A stretch of DNA of 64,000 nt from Fimbriimonadaceae bacterium (GCA_022843485.1 JALHNM010000009.1:32567-96566), one strand, 5' to 3'; shown: positions 17,396 through 25,741, counted from the first letter of the stretch. Notes: generated by a model not told the origin, from the sequence alone. Numbers and translations: made by a program.

Positions 17396-19652
17396 GGATT
17401 AGGCTACCCCCTGAACCTACCGCCTGGCCACGTCTGCCAGTCCCGAATGGAGAATCACCTGGGAGCGCTCTGATCCTTAGGAAGAACGCGATCGTCTGTC
17501 CCGACCTGAACCCTACCCGGTTATCAATGATCTGGAGGGCGGCCTCGACACAGTGTAAGTCGTAAAGAACTTGGATGTGTCGCGTATCGAAGTCCTTTCG
17601 GTAGCCATTATAGTCGAGCAAGACGCTCACCGAGGTGCGTCCTATCTTCAGCCCTTGAACATCGGCGAACACGCTACCCCACGTCGATCTAACCCCATCA
17701 TATCGCGTCCCAAGACGCAGGGCGGTCGATCCTTTGGTGAGACGCGCATCAAGGCGAAGCGACGACCAAACGCTTCGATTAGGGTCGTAGACCGCGGACG
17801 ATGAAACATCGATGCTGGGACCCGGACGCCACTGCGCTCGAAGTGTGCCGGTCTGCCAACCTACCTGCCCGCGCGAACTGGAGACCACATCGTATCCAGT
17901 CCCGGCAAGAAGAGTTACAGCCCGAAGCGGTCGCGTCTCCAGCCCGAACCCGAACCCGTCCGAACGCCCGGTCTGGTCGATCGAAAGGGGCGTGAAACCG
18001 AAAAGGCGCAAGTAAGTGTAGTCGACTCGCAAATCTGTCGCGGACCAAGCTCTGTACCGCGCTCCGAGTTGCGCTGAGAGGTTGTACTGCGCTGTACCGT
18101 CACTGTAAACACCCTGTCGGAAGCGAAGGTTGCTCCGAAAGGTGTTGAAGGTGTTCCCGATCGAGTTGGAGCTATCTGCTTCGAAGAAGAATCGACCGAT
18201 CCGCGACCCCGTCGCAGGGCTTGCTCGCTCACCAAGGCTAAGTGCGAGGCGAGGGGAGCCCCTTCGCCCAGGGAGGCTCCCGAGTAGTCGTCGAAGGTCC
18301 GTCCTAACGGTCACCGTCGGCGTCGAGTCCGTGCTACTAGGGGAACGGGTCTCGCCGGACACAGGAACGCTTCGAATGTATTCAAGCTCCGTGTCCAAGA
18401 GAGTTGAATCGAGAGTTCCACTGTAGCGAACTTCGAGCCGCTCTGACGCAATTGGATTCTGGTTAAGCCCTGAAGATTCGCTTCGGTTAAGCGACAGATC
18501 GACTCGGTTCTGGACTCCTGCTATCGGGCGAGAGTCTGAGACGGATACGGACTGACTTACCGAAGAAAACCCGGTCGTGGAATTCGAAGAGCGAAAGAAC
18601 CCTAGCCGGAGTGGGCGCCCTTGGATCGGAAGAAGGAACTGGCTCGACGTCGCCCACAGTGTGCTATCAGGAGCGGTGAGATAGTTTGCCCTCTGGTAGG
18701 TCGTGCTCAGGGCAAGTCGCCCACCCGCGAGCGCCTGTTCGTGTTGACCGCGCAACACGACGGAGGAGTTCGAGCCAAGGAGGTAACTGGCCCCTATAGC
18801 ACCCGAGGCGAGCTCGTCGTCGTAGCGAAGGAGAAGCGCAGTCGACAGGCCCTTCTTCGTCATCGCGCGTAGCGTCGTGTCCAGAATCGACTCGCCTCGG
18901 ATTGGGGTGGAGAAGGTTCCTTGGACGAAGTAGCCCTCGTCTGGAGACTCCCCAACTTCCGGTAAGTACCTCTCGCTTTGCATGGTAAGGGGAATGGAGA
19001 GATAGGGGAGAGTCAACAGCGTTCGATTCAGCACGCGGACGCGGGTCTTACGCAGAACAGCTCGTCGTCCCGGAAGAATTCGGGAGGACTCCGAGGAGAT
19101 ACCGAAGTGAGGCGAATCTAAGTCGCATGTCGTTATGGTAGAGTCCTCCATGCGATAGTCCCGCGGAGTTCCTACTCCAGTGCTCGTCGTCACGTAGAGA
19201 TTCCCACGAACGTCCGGTCCGGTCCTTGAAGGAGGCAACACTGCGCGACCACTTCGGAAAGTGTAGACGTCATTGGAAGACTGATAGGTTAAGGCTTCGC
19301 TAGTGACGGTTTCTTCTCCGTCTCGGTATACGATGGATCCGAAAGCCTCGAAGTCTTCAGTGTCAAGGTCGATCGAGAGGCGTTGCCCGCTGACGGTCCT
19401 TCCACTCAGGTCTGCCGAAAAACCTCCGTCCAGGATGACATTGCTACCCTGGCGACGCACTGTCCTAGCGAAGACAACCTTCAAGGAACTCGGTTTCCGT
19501 TGGTTGCTGGAGGCCACGTCGATGCTTGGCGTTGCTTTGAACTTCGATGCAATGATTCGAAAGCCGTAGTAGGCTGTCCCTGACTGGGCTATCGCTGCCG
19601 AAAGTGCTCCAAGAGAGAAGCCTGCCAACACCGAAGCGCGCAGCAGGGTCAC
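17391..19652 (-). CDS. lptD: LptD/OstA-like LPS-assembly outer-membrane barrel
   Basis: The 753-residue product starts with a signal-like segment (VLAGFSLGALSAAIAQ). Residues about 60-220 resemble the OstA/LptA beta-jellyroll repeats (VVFARTVRRQGSNVILDGG, TVTSEALTYQSSNDVYTFR). A typical LptD bridge follows: YRMEDSTITTCDLDSPHFG, then VRVLNRTLLTLPYLSIPL. The remainder is beta-strand rich. LptD inserts lipopolysaccharide or an analogous glycolipid into the outer membrane. The GTG start (19652) overlaps the lptF stop as GTGA, linking barrel and inner-membrane permease. No LptA/B/C/E gene is in view. Base composition is lower in GC than in surrounding loci. An LptD-related barrel for another lipid is possible. 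Confidence 0.78.
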   Translation of the reverse strand: MTLLRASVLAGFSLGALSAAIAQSGTAYYGFRIIASKFKATPSIDVASSNQRKPSSLKVVFARTVRRQGSNVILDGGFSADLSGRTVSGQRLSIDLDTEDFEAFGSIVYRDGEETVTSEALTYQSSNDVYTFRSGRAVLPPSRTGPDVRGNLYVTTSTGVGTPRDYRMEDSTITTCDLDSPHFGISSESSRILPGRRAVLRKTRVRVLNRTLLTLPYLSIPLTMQSERYLPEVGESPDEGYFVQGTFSTPIRGESILDTTLRAMTKKGLSTALLLRYDDELASGAIGASYLLGSNSSVVLRGQHEQALAGGRLALSTTYQRANYLTAPDSTLWATSSQFLLPIQGRPLRLGFFRSSNSTTGFSSVSQSVSVSDSRPIAGVQNRVDLSLNRSESSGLNQNPIASERLEVRYSGTLDSTLLDTELEYIRSVPVSGETRSPSSTDSTPTVTVRTDLRRLLGSLPGRRGSPRLALSLGERASPATGSRIGRFFFEADSSNSIGNTFNTFRSNLRFRQGVYSDGTAQYNLSAQLGARYRAWSATDLRVDYTYLRLFGFTPLSIDQTGRSDGFGFGLETRPLRAVTLLAGTGYDVVSSSRGQVGWQTGTLRAQWRPGPSIDVSSSAVYDPNRSVWSSLRLDARLTKGSTALRLGTRYDGVRSTWGSVFADVQGLKIGRTSVSVLLDYNGYRKDFDTRHIQVLYDLHCVEAALQIIDNRVGFRSGQTIAFFLRIRALPGDSPFGTGRRGQAVGSGGSLIP

Positions 19653-20722
19653 TCAATGCTCCGAAGGAGACCGATAGCCAGGGCGAAGAACAAGAGGTTT
19701 GGTGTCCACGCTGCTAGTGCGGGGGGCAACCAGCCAAGCCTTCCTAGGATCTCTGAGCTGATGACGTTAAGGTTGAAGTGCATCCAAACGACGGACAGGC
19801 TGAAGAGGACACCCACGAAAGGTCCGCTGCGAGAAAGCTTTATGGACAACAGCGCTCCGTTGAGGGCGAAGATGAAGCACGAGAACGGAAGGGCGAACTT
19901 CTGATGAAGGGCCACCTCTTGGCGAATAGTAGGTTGCCTTGCGTTCTTTAGAGACGCGACTGCTGCTTTTAACGAGGCGACGGTCTCCTCTTCCGGCAGG
20001 GGTTGGGTAAAGAGGTCTATCAAACGAATCGGTTCGTTTAGCGACAAGGAGTCCTGGGACACTACGGTGTTCAGAGTCGCACCTTGGAGTCGGTATACGG
20101 TGGGCCTCCTGATCGTCCAAACCCCGTCGCGATACTCGCCGTTCGGACTTGTGTATATGACTGTTTCGCCGCGCCGTGGGCGCTCGAACAGGACGATGTC
20201 GGTAAGGTTGACCGTAAGTCCGCTACCGCGTGAGACAGTCCCGAGGCTAGCGGTGAACCGGTCGATTTGTAGGATCACGTTCGAACGGAACTGGGGTACG
20301 GTCCCTAGAACCCCAATCTGGGCGGCGAGCCTACGATACTCCTTGAGCGCTGGAGGGACTACGTGTTCGACGAGCGTAAAGTTGAGCACACCAATAAGGA
20401 GGCCGACAACGAGCCCGGGGGCGCAGACGCGGATGACTCGGATTCCGCTCGCCCGCATGGCAGTGACCTCGCTCTCCCTGGCAAGCCTGGAAAGGGCGAG
20501 ACTCGTGCCCAAGGCAGCCCCAATCGGCAGAGTAAGGCTGAGCCACTGAGGAAGCTTGAGCAGTAAGAGCTGAAGGATCGCTGTCCCGGGGATAGCGTCA
20601 ACGTTTAGGGACTTGAAGATCGCTATCATGTCGTTTGCGACGAACAGGAGCGCGATGAGGACAGTTCCGATCACGAGAGGGATCAGTAGTTCAAGGATGA
20701 CGTAGCGATCAAGTCTCTTCAT
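19649..20722 (-). CDS. lptF: LptF/LptG (YjgP/YjgQ) family permease
   Basis: This 357-residue protein starts MKRLDRYVILELLIPLVIG, the standard LptF/G N-terminus. It has IPGTAILQLLLLKLPQWLSL, LPIGAALGTSLALSRLARES, AMRASGIRVIRV, a periplasmic jellyroll region of about 150 residues, and C-terminal helices including FALPFSCFIFALNGALLSIK. With an LptB ATPase it extracts lipopolysaccharide from the inner membrane. LptF and LptG normally form a heterodimer; only one is encoded here. The conserved N-terminus fixes ATG 20722. It is translationally coupled to lptD downstream and 11 bases behind the zinc-ribbon protein gene. Confidence 0.9.
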   Translation of the reverse strand: MKRLDRYVILELLIPLVIGTVLIALLFVANDMIAIFKSLNVDAIPGTAILQLLLLKLPQWLSLTLPIGAALGTSLALSRLARESEVTAMRASGIRVIRVCAPGLVVGLLIGVLNFTLVEHVVPPALKEYRRLAAQIGVLGTVPQFRSNVILQIDRFTASLGTVSRGSGLTVNLTDIVLFERPRRGETVIYTSPNGEYRDGVWTIRRPTVYRLQGATLNTVVSQDSLSLNEPIRLIDLFTQPLPEEETVASLKAAVASLKNARQPTIRQEVALHQKFALPFSCFIFALNGALLSIKLSRSGPFVGVLFSLSVVWMHFNLNVISSEILGRLGWLPPALAAWTPNLLFFALAIGLLRSIE

Positions 20723-20733
20723 TATGTCCAGAG

Positions 20734-21531
20734 TCAACGCTTCGTGAAGGATCGTAGTAGAAGCCAAGCCCCCACTGCAAGCTGAATGGCGATGAGCGAG
20801 ATTGCGAGGGCCGGGTGCGTCTGGGTGAGTTGTGCCGCGGTCGGGAGGCCGACGACGGCAAGGACGATCACGATCCAGGCCGAAATGAAGGGCTTGACGT
20901 ATCCCTTTCCTAGCCAGCGTCCTCTGACAAGATCCTTCAAGTAGGGTCGTCCGCAGTGGCCGCAATCGAGGCTGCCCAGGTCGTTCGTTCGCCCACAATG
21001 GGGACAAGGCGTGGGGTTCATCGCTGCGTGCGGTAACGGGTTGCTCCGCCAGACCCGGTAGGTTTGGTGTTCCTGCCGAAAGTGAGACTCAGGCATGGAC
21101 GGAAGGACCCTGCTTAGAAGCGCGAGACCATGCCCTGGAAACCCTCGATCGTAGACCAGGACGGCCATACGATAGATGGCATAAACGTTGTCGGGGCGAA
21201 GACGGGCAGTCTCATCCAGCTTCTCCAACTGCTCAAAGTCAAGAGCATTCAGTGCCGTTCGGTGAGCCACGGCCTTATAGACAGGGAAAAGGATGATAGT
21301 CAGGAGGATGGCGAGGAAGGAAAGGATGCCGAGGTGTGGTGCTGGAGGCACAATCGTCAAGTACCCAAGCGTGAGGCCGACACCAACCGCAAGGATCCCT
21401 GGCCCAGTCTCGATCTCGCCTGCGACGATCCATCCGATAACGGCGATCATCCATATGGCGAGGGGAACCCAAACGACGCAGGCGGCGAGGGCACCGAGAG
21501 GACTTTCGATGACTCGGTCTTGGAAGTTCAA
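20734..21531 (-). CDS. Zinc-ribbon membrane protein of unknown function
   Basis: The 265-residue product has three hydrophobic helices in the first 85 residues (AACVVWVPLAIWMIAVIGWI, GILAVGVGLTLGYLTIV, ILSFLAILLTIILFPVY), then a helical TPR-like stretch (LEKLDETARLRPDNVYAIYR). A zinc ribbon follows with CPHCGRTNDLGSLDCGHCG, then two more helices at the C-terminus. I do not recognise a family. It starts at TTG 21531, overlapping the plsY stop as TTGA. Its place between plsY and lptF suggests an envelope role, but that is only context. Confidence 0.75.
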   Translation of the reverse strand: MNFQDRVIESPLGALAACVVWVPLAIWMIAVIGWIVAGEIETGPGILAVGVGLTLGYLTIVPPAPHLGILSFLAILLTIILFPVYKAVAHRTALNALDFEQLEKLDETARLRPDNVYAIYRMAVLVYDRGFPGHGLALLSRVLPSMPESHFRQEHQTYRVWRSNPLPHAAMNPTPCPHCGRTNDLGSLDCGHCGRPYLKDLVRGRWLGKGYVKPFISAWIVIVLAVVGLPTAAQLTQTHPALAISLIAIQLAVGAWLLLRSFTKR

Positions 21532-22193
21532 GGGGCCTCCTTAGTGGCCGTTGCCTCGGTCTGGCTAGAATCTGCGTTCGCACCGAAACGGAGGGGCTTC
21601 TCCTGTCCTTTGAGCAAGCGGCCGATGTTCTCGCGATGCTTCCAGAACACGTAAGCGACAAGTACGCCGTAGACCCATAGAAAGAGTGGGCTCTGCTTCG
21701 TGACGTAGCCTGCGACGAGTACGAGAGTAGCTCCCACTAAACTCGCAAGACTGACTATGCGTGTCGGCAAGAATAGGATTATGAAGCCAGAGAAACCGGC
21801 GACTCCGACAACGGGGGCAGTGCCGAGGAGCGCCCCCAGGCCGGTCGCTATCCCCTTGCCCCCGCGAAACCGCAAGAACGGAGAGAGGGAGTGCCCGATC
21901 ACGGCAAGCGATCCCAGGAAGAGTGAGTGGTCCCGAGCGTCGAGGCTCCAGATGGATGGTGATTGAGAGGCGAACCAGAGCCCGCCGAGCGCAGCAGGAA
22001 CGGTCCCCTTGACGACGTCGAGCAGGAACACGAAGACCCCGAGTTTCGGTCCCAAGGCGCGAGCCACGTTAGTCGCACCAGGGTTACCGCTCCCGAATGA
22101 CAAGAGATCCACCCCTTTCGCACGGGCGACGAGCACGCCGAACGGAATCGAGCCGACAAGGTAAGCGGTGAAGTACAGAAGGACTGGGATCAA
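21528..22193 (-). CDS. plsY: Acyl-phosphate:glycerol-3-phosphate acyltransferase
   Basis: The 221-residue product has the PlsY motifs YLVGSIPFGVL, GSGNPGATNVAR, LDVVKGTVPAALG and FRGGKGIATGLGALLG, spread over about five to seven membrane helices. It transfers an acyl group from acyl-phosphate to glycerol-3-phosphate, the first committed step of phospholipid synthesis, in the inner membrane. The start is TTG 22193 with a strong GAGGAGA ribosome-binding site 7 bases upstream. It lies 9 bases after the GlnE-like gene and overlaps the zinc-ribbon gene (TTGA). Confidence 0.96.
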   Translation of the reverse strand: MIPVLLYFTAYLVGSIPFGVLVARAKGVDLLSFGSGNPGATNVARALGPKLGVFVFLLDVVKGTVPAALGGLWFASQSPSIWSLDARDHSLFLGSLAVIGHSLSPFLRFRGGKGIATGLGALLGTAPVVGVAGFSGFIILFLPTRIVSLASLVGATLVLVAGYVTKQSPLFLWVYGVLVAYVFWKHRENIGRLLKGQEKPLRFGANADSSQTEATATKEAP

Positions 22194-22202
22194 GGTCTCT
22201 CC

Positions 22203-23480
22203 TCAGTGTAGACGTTGGATCCCTTCCTGAAAGATCGAGTGTGTCACGTCGCGGTACCCTTCGAACGCTGCCAAGAACCCGTTGCCTTCCGTCATGCCAA
22301 AGGATTCAGCCAGTCGGGCGAGTTTATCCGGGTTCTCGGGGACCACGTCGTCCGGACAGCCCAGGAGGGCCAGGCGAGCCTGAGTCTCGGTCAAGAACCG
22401 CCAGGCGTCTTCCAGGGCTTCGCGCTCAATAGGGCTCAGGAAGCCCGCATCGCGTAAGGCGAGGAGGCGGTCGGGAGTCCGGAGCGGCCGGGCGATCACC
22501 GGTGACCTAAGGAGGGCCAGATCGATCAGCCAGTCCAATTCGTGCAGGTTCACATGCCGACGACGGTATTGAACGGCGAGCGAAGCGTCCTGATGACGCT
22601 TGAGGTGGAGCCAGTCGTCCAAGGGCCGAGTGGAGGGCGCGAGGTACGGGCCAAGGTCCACCGGCTTGCCAGCCAAGACGGCGCTCCGAGCGAGTGCGAG
22701 GCAGAGTCGTTCCTCGGTTTCCGGCCCCGGCATGGGTGGTGGGCCCGCCAGCCAGGCAGTGAGTCCTCCGCCGCCCGCTTCGACCCTGGTGAGAGACCGT
22801 ACCCCCTCGCTCGCCAGTGCGCTCGGCAGCTCGTCCCAGCCGCCTCCCGCGCTGGCCACTGCGATTTCGGCCGGGCAGAGCGGGAGCGCCTCATCCGCCG
22901 CAAAGCGCCCGACTGCGATCAAGGTCCCTCCCTCCTTGCTGGCCGAAAGGGCACGACGGAGCGAAGCCGAGTACTCAGCGGCGAGGTCGAAGGAGGGGTC
23001 GAGAGCCCACGTCGCCGTCCGCAAGGTCCAGCCCCGAGCCGACTCCGGACTGTCGGTCCACTGGGAAAGCCCCGGGACGTCACGGACGAGGAACGGGAAC
23101 AGTGCGGGCGAGGTGCGGGTGAGTCGCTCTAGGCGCTGAAGGGCCGGGTTCTTGTCGGCCAGTCGGTCGCCGCCAGTCACCGAGGCCAGGACGCCGCCGA
23201 GCAGGCCAGGCGAATGGGCAAAGTGCCGCGCGACCTCGGGCGTGAGCCCGGCGACGACCGCGGCCCAGGCCCCACCCCCCTCGGTCGCTTCGAGGGCTGC
23301 GAGGGTCTTCAGCGGAGAGGGAACCGTTCGAAGCCACCGACCGAGGTTGGCTAGCGCTGCGTCCGAGTCGGTGGCGTGACCACACCACGCCTCGACCTTC
23401 GAGCCCCATGTCCCCGGCCCGAGCCGGTCGAAGGCCGCGAGCTCCCGGGTCGCAGCCTCCTGGTCGCGAAAAGTGCTCAG
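22203..23480 (-). CDS. Degenerate half-length GlnE-like protein (adenylyltransferase fold, catalytic site lost)
   Basis: The frame encodes 425 residues. Its order matches one half of GlnE: ALANLGRWLRTVPSP and VVAGLTPEVARHFAHSPGLL (N-terminal helices), TLIAVGRFAADEALP near residue 186, then a helical C-domain with HELDWLIDLALL (about 313), FLTETQARLALLG, PENPDKLARLAESFGM and VTHSIFQEG. In GlnE the segment after GMGKLGG carries SDIDL, the metal-binding aspartates; here it reads CPAEIAV, and IREIEF is replaced by LHELDW. Catalysis is therefore unlikely. No ATG, GTG or TTG lies in the first 100 codons, yet the sequence is GlnE-like there. CTG 23480, overlapping the nth stop as CTGA, is the best start; GTG 23180 would cut off the first domain. 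Function is unknown. Confidence 0.7.
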   Translation of the reverse strand: MSTFRDQEAATRELAAFDRLGPGTWGSKVEAWCGHATDSDAALANLGRWLRTVPSPLKTLAALEATEGGGAWAAVVAGLTPEVARHFAHSPGLLGGVLASVTGGDRLADKNPALQRLERLTRTSPALFPFLVRDVPGLSQWTDSPESARGWTLRTATWALDPSFDLAAEYSASLRRALSASKEGGTLIAVGRFAADEALPLCPAEIAVASAGGGWDELPSALASEGVRSLTRVEAGGGGLTAWLAGPPPMPGPETEERLCLALARSAVLAGKPVDLGPYLAPSTRPLDDWLHLKRHQDASLAVQYRRRHVNLHELDWLIDLALLRSPVIARPLRTPDRLLALRDAGFLSPIEREALEDAWRFLTETQARLALLGCPDDVVPENPDKLARLAESFGMTEGNGFLAAFEGYRDVTHSIFQEGIQRLH

Positions 23481-24241
23481 GCGGCCCCCCGAACCCTAGC
23501 GCTGCTGCGCTTCCGAGCCGCAGCGGCCCTAGCTTTGTCCGGCCCCACCCGCCGGCGCCAGACGCAAAGGTCTGCGACTGGGCAGACTTTACAGTCCGGG
23601 ATCGGGGCCCGGCACACCTTGCGACCGTGCTGGATGAACGTCGTGTGGAACCGGAACGCGGCCTCGGGTGGGATCATCCGCCTGAGCTCGCGATGGGCGG
23701 CCCGCTCGTCCGTCTCGCTTCCGATTAGGCCCAAACGCTGGCACACCCGGTACACGTGCGTATCGACCGGGATGGCGGGCTGGCCGAAGGAGAAGCCCAT
23801 CACGATGGCCGCAGTTTTCGGTCCGACGCCAGGGAGGGACTCGAGCCATGTGAGCGCGTCGTCGAGGGCCCTCGCCCGGAGCGGCTCGAGCGTGTAACCA
23901 CCGAACTCGACCCTGATCCGGCCGAGACAGGCCACGATCGCCTTTGCCTTCTGGTTCGCCAGCCCCGCCTTCCGTACGACCTCGGCCACCTCTTCCCAAC
24001 CCGCCGCCTCGACCTCGCCCCAGGAGGGGTACCGCTCGAGGAGCCGCGTGAAGGCGGGGAACGTGTTAGCGTCCGCCGAGTGTTGGCTCAGGATGCAGCT
24101 CACAAGCTCCTCCATGGGGTCGAACCGCGGGATCTCACGGGTGCGACCGTGGACTCGTTCGAGGGTCTCGAGGACCAGCATTGGATCGACCGAGGGACGG
24201 CGGGCGCGGGCCTTTGGACGCCGTCTCACGGGGGCTGCCAT
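23477..24241 (-). CDS. nth: Endonuclease III-like DNA glycosylase
   Basis: This 254-residue protein has the HhH-GPD motif LPGVGPKTAAIVMGFSFG with the catalytic Lys, VDTHVYRVCQRLGL with the catalytic Asp, and the 4Fe-4S loop CRAPIPDCKVCPVADLC (C-x6-C-x2-C-x5-C). It removes oxidised pyrimidines and cleaves abasic sites in base-excision repair. ATG 24241 follows TATCCT by 7 bases; the frame is open further upstream but overlaps the divergent lipoprotein gene. It heads the minus-strand operon ending in lptD. The C-terminal tail is rich in Arg/Ala. Confidence 0.94.
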   Translation of the reverse strand: MAAPVRRRPKARARRPSVDPMLVLETLERVHGRTREIPRFDPMEELVSCILSQHSADANTFPAFTRLLERYPSWGEVEAAGWEEVAEVVRKAGLANQKAKAIVACLGRIRVEFGGYTLEPLRARALDDALTWLESLPGVGPKTAAIVMGFSFGQPAIPVDTHVYRVCQRLGLIGSETDERAAHRELRRMIPPEAAFRFHTTFIQHGRKVCRAPIPDCKVCPVADLCVWRRRVGPDKARAAAARKRSSARVRGAA

Positions 24242-24248
24242 GCGTCGA

Positions 24249-24258
24249 AGGATACACT
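24249..24258. promoter_or_regulatory. Overlapping back-to-back -10-like hexamers between nth and the lipoprotein gene
   Basis: Minus-strand TATCCT (24254-24249) and plus-strand TACACT (24253-24258) share two bases within AGGATACACT. They lie 7 and 8 bases from their start codons (24241 and 24267). Two polymerases could not use this site at the same time, implying mutually exclusive initiation. Confidence 0.5.
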
Positions 24259-24266
24259 CCCCGGCC

Positions 24267-24650
24267 ATGAGGTCCGTGCTCGCCCTGACACTTCTCTTCG
24301 CGGGGGTCCTCGCGTCGGGGTGCCAGCGGCGCTCGCTCGAGGGGGCGTGGGAGGCCGTCGGAGTCCGACCGATCGTCCTGACCTTCGAGCCCGGGGGCAG
24401 GTACACCGTGACGACCCCGCTCGTCGAGGCCCTCGTCGCCCGGGGCGAGTACCGGCTGGACGGGTCGAACCTTGTCCTCGACCGCCCGAAGGTCGAGGTG
24501 GCCGGGGAGGCAGGAGTCGAACTCGGGCTCGACGGACGGGCCTTGAACAGGCTTGGGGCGGGGCGGTTCCAAGTCGCCTGGAAGTCGCAGGACGAGATCG
24601 TCCTCACCGGCGATGGGCTCCTGGCGGGTGGGTATCGGAGGCAACAATGA
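24267..24650 (+). CDS. Small lipoprotein of unknown function
   Basis: The 127-residue product starts MRSVLALTLLFAGVLASGCQ with a lipobox (LASGC), so it should be a lipoprotein. The mature part (GAWEAVGVRPIVLTFEPGG, YRLDGSNLVLDRPK, VAWKSQDEIVLTGDG) looks like a small beta-rich domain such as those that follow a value against a threshold or scaffold; I assign no family. TACACT lies 8 bases before the ATG. The stop overlaps the manC start as ATGA, so the two are translationally coupled. Confidence 0.75.
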   Translation: MRSVLALTLLFAGVLASGCQRRSLEGAWEAVGVRPIVLTFEPGGRYTVTTPLVEALVARGEYRLDGSNLVLDRPKVEVAGEAGVELGLDGRALNRLGAGRFQVAWKSQDEIVLTGDGLLAGGYRRQQ

Positions 24651-25702
24651 GCTATCGACGAGTCAGCGTGATCATGGCGGGCGGGGCCGGGGAGCGGTTT
24701 TGGCCCGTTTCGACCCGCACGAAGCCGAAGCAGTTCCTACGGCTCTCCTCGCCGGACCGGTCCCTGATCACAGAGGCGGTCGATCGAGCGGCGGCCCTCT
24801 TCGGGAACGAGGCCACTTACATCGTGACCGGGGAGCACCTCGTCGAAGCGACCAAGGAGGAGTGTCCTAACCTGCCCGAAGCGAACGTCATGGCCGAGCC
24901 GTGCAAAAGGAACACGGCCGGGTGCCTTGTCTGGGCGGCGGCTCAGCTCATCGCCTCGGACCCGGACGGCTGGTCCCAGACCTCTGTGGCCGTGCTCACC
25001 GCAGACCACCGGATCGCTCCGGAAGCGGCGTTCCACGACACCGTGCGCCGCGCGCTTGAGACGGCGGAGAGGACAGGCGGCCTCGTCACGATCGGTGTCC
25101 GACCCGACCGGCCCGAGACGGGGTATGGCTACATCGAGACGGGCGAACCGGACGGCGAGGCCTCGGCGGTGCGTCGGTTCCGGGAGAAGCCCGACCTGGC
25201 GACCGCCCAGGGCTTTCTCGCCTCCGGGGGCTTCCTTTGGAACGCCGGCATGTTCTTCTGGACCCTGCCCGCATTCGTGGCAGAGATGGAGCAGGCCGAT
25301 CCCGGCTACGGCGCGGCCGTGCGCGAGATCGCGGGCTACCTGGGGTCCGGCCGCGAGGCCGAGGCCCGGGCCGCGTTCGAGGCCCTGCCGAGCGTCTCGA
25401 TCGACTACGCCCTCATGGAGAAGGCGAGGCGTGTGTTCGTGGTCGAGGCCGGGTTCGAGTGGGACGACCTGGGATCGTGGGACAGCCTCGCCCGCTCGTA
25501 CCCAGGCGACGATGCTGGGAACGTCAACCTAGGTCCGACTCGCGTGTTGGAAGGGGCCGGGAACGTGGTCTACAACGTCGGCCCGGGGCAGGAGGTCTGC
25601 CTGCTGGGGGTCGAGGGTCTCGTCGTCGTGGTCACGGACGGTGTCGTCATGGTCTGCCCGAAGGAGCGGAGCCAGGACGTGCGCCGGTTCTCCCAAAGCT
25701 AG
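24647..25702 (+). CDS. manC: Mannose-1-phosphate guanylyltransferase
   Basis: The 351-residue product has the nucleotidyltransferase signature MAGGAGERFWPVSTRTKPKQ, ADHRIAPEAAFHDTV, RPETGYGYIE, FREKPDLATAQGFL, WNAGMFFW and FEWDDLGSWDSL. It makes GDP-mannose from GTP and mannose-1-phosphate. The C-terminal isomerase domain of bifunctional ManC/AlgA is absent, so it is a single-function enzyme. It probably feeds mannose or derived sugars into the nearby polysaccharide loci. ATG 24647 overlaps the lipoprotein stop (ATGA). A hairpin follows between it and the convergent wzc gene. Confidence 0.94.
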   Translation: MSYRRVSVIMAGGAGERFWPVSTRTKPKQFLRLSSPDRSLITEAVDRAAALFGNEATYIVTGEHLVEATKEECPNLPEANVMAEPCKRNTAGCLVWAAAQLIASDPDGWSQTSVAVLTADHRIAPEAAFHDTVRRALETAERTGGLVTIGVRPDRPETGYGYIETGEPDGEASAVRRFREKPDLATAQGFLASGGFLWNAGMFFWTLPAFVAEMEQADPGYGAAVREIAGYLGSGREAEARAAFEALPSVSIDYALMEKARRVFVVEAGFEWDDLGSWDSLARSYPGDDAGNVNLGPTRVLEGAGNVVYNVGPGQEVCLLGVEGLVVVVTDGVVMVCPKERSQDVRRFSQS

Positions 25703-25703
25703 A

Positions 25704-25731
25704 GGGCCCCGGGGATCCGCTCCCGGGGCCC
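25704..25731. terminator. Convergent hairpin between manC and wzc-like gene
   Basis: GGGCCCCGGG (25704-25713) pairs perfectly with CCCGGGGCCC (25722-25731) around an 8-base loop. There is no T-tract on either side, so this is a stable stem that may act as a two-way terminator or transcript-end stabiliser. Confidence 0.6.
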
Positions 25732-25741
25732 CGTGCTGCAG

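Noticed and set aside
23756..24646. Plus-strand extension of the manC frame back through the nth gene
   Set aside because: It is antisense to nth, whose catalytic and iron-sulfur motifs are clear; manC begins normally at 24647.
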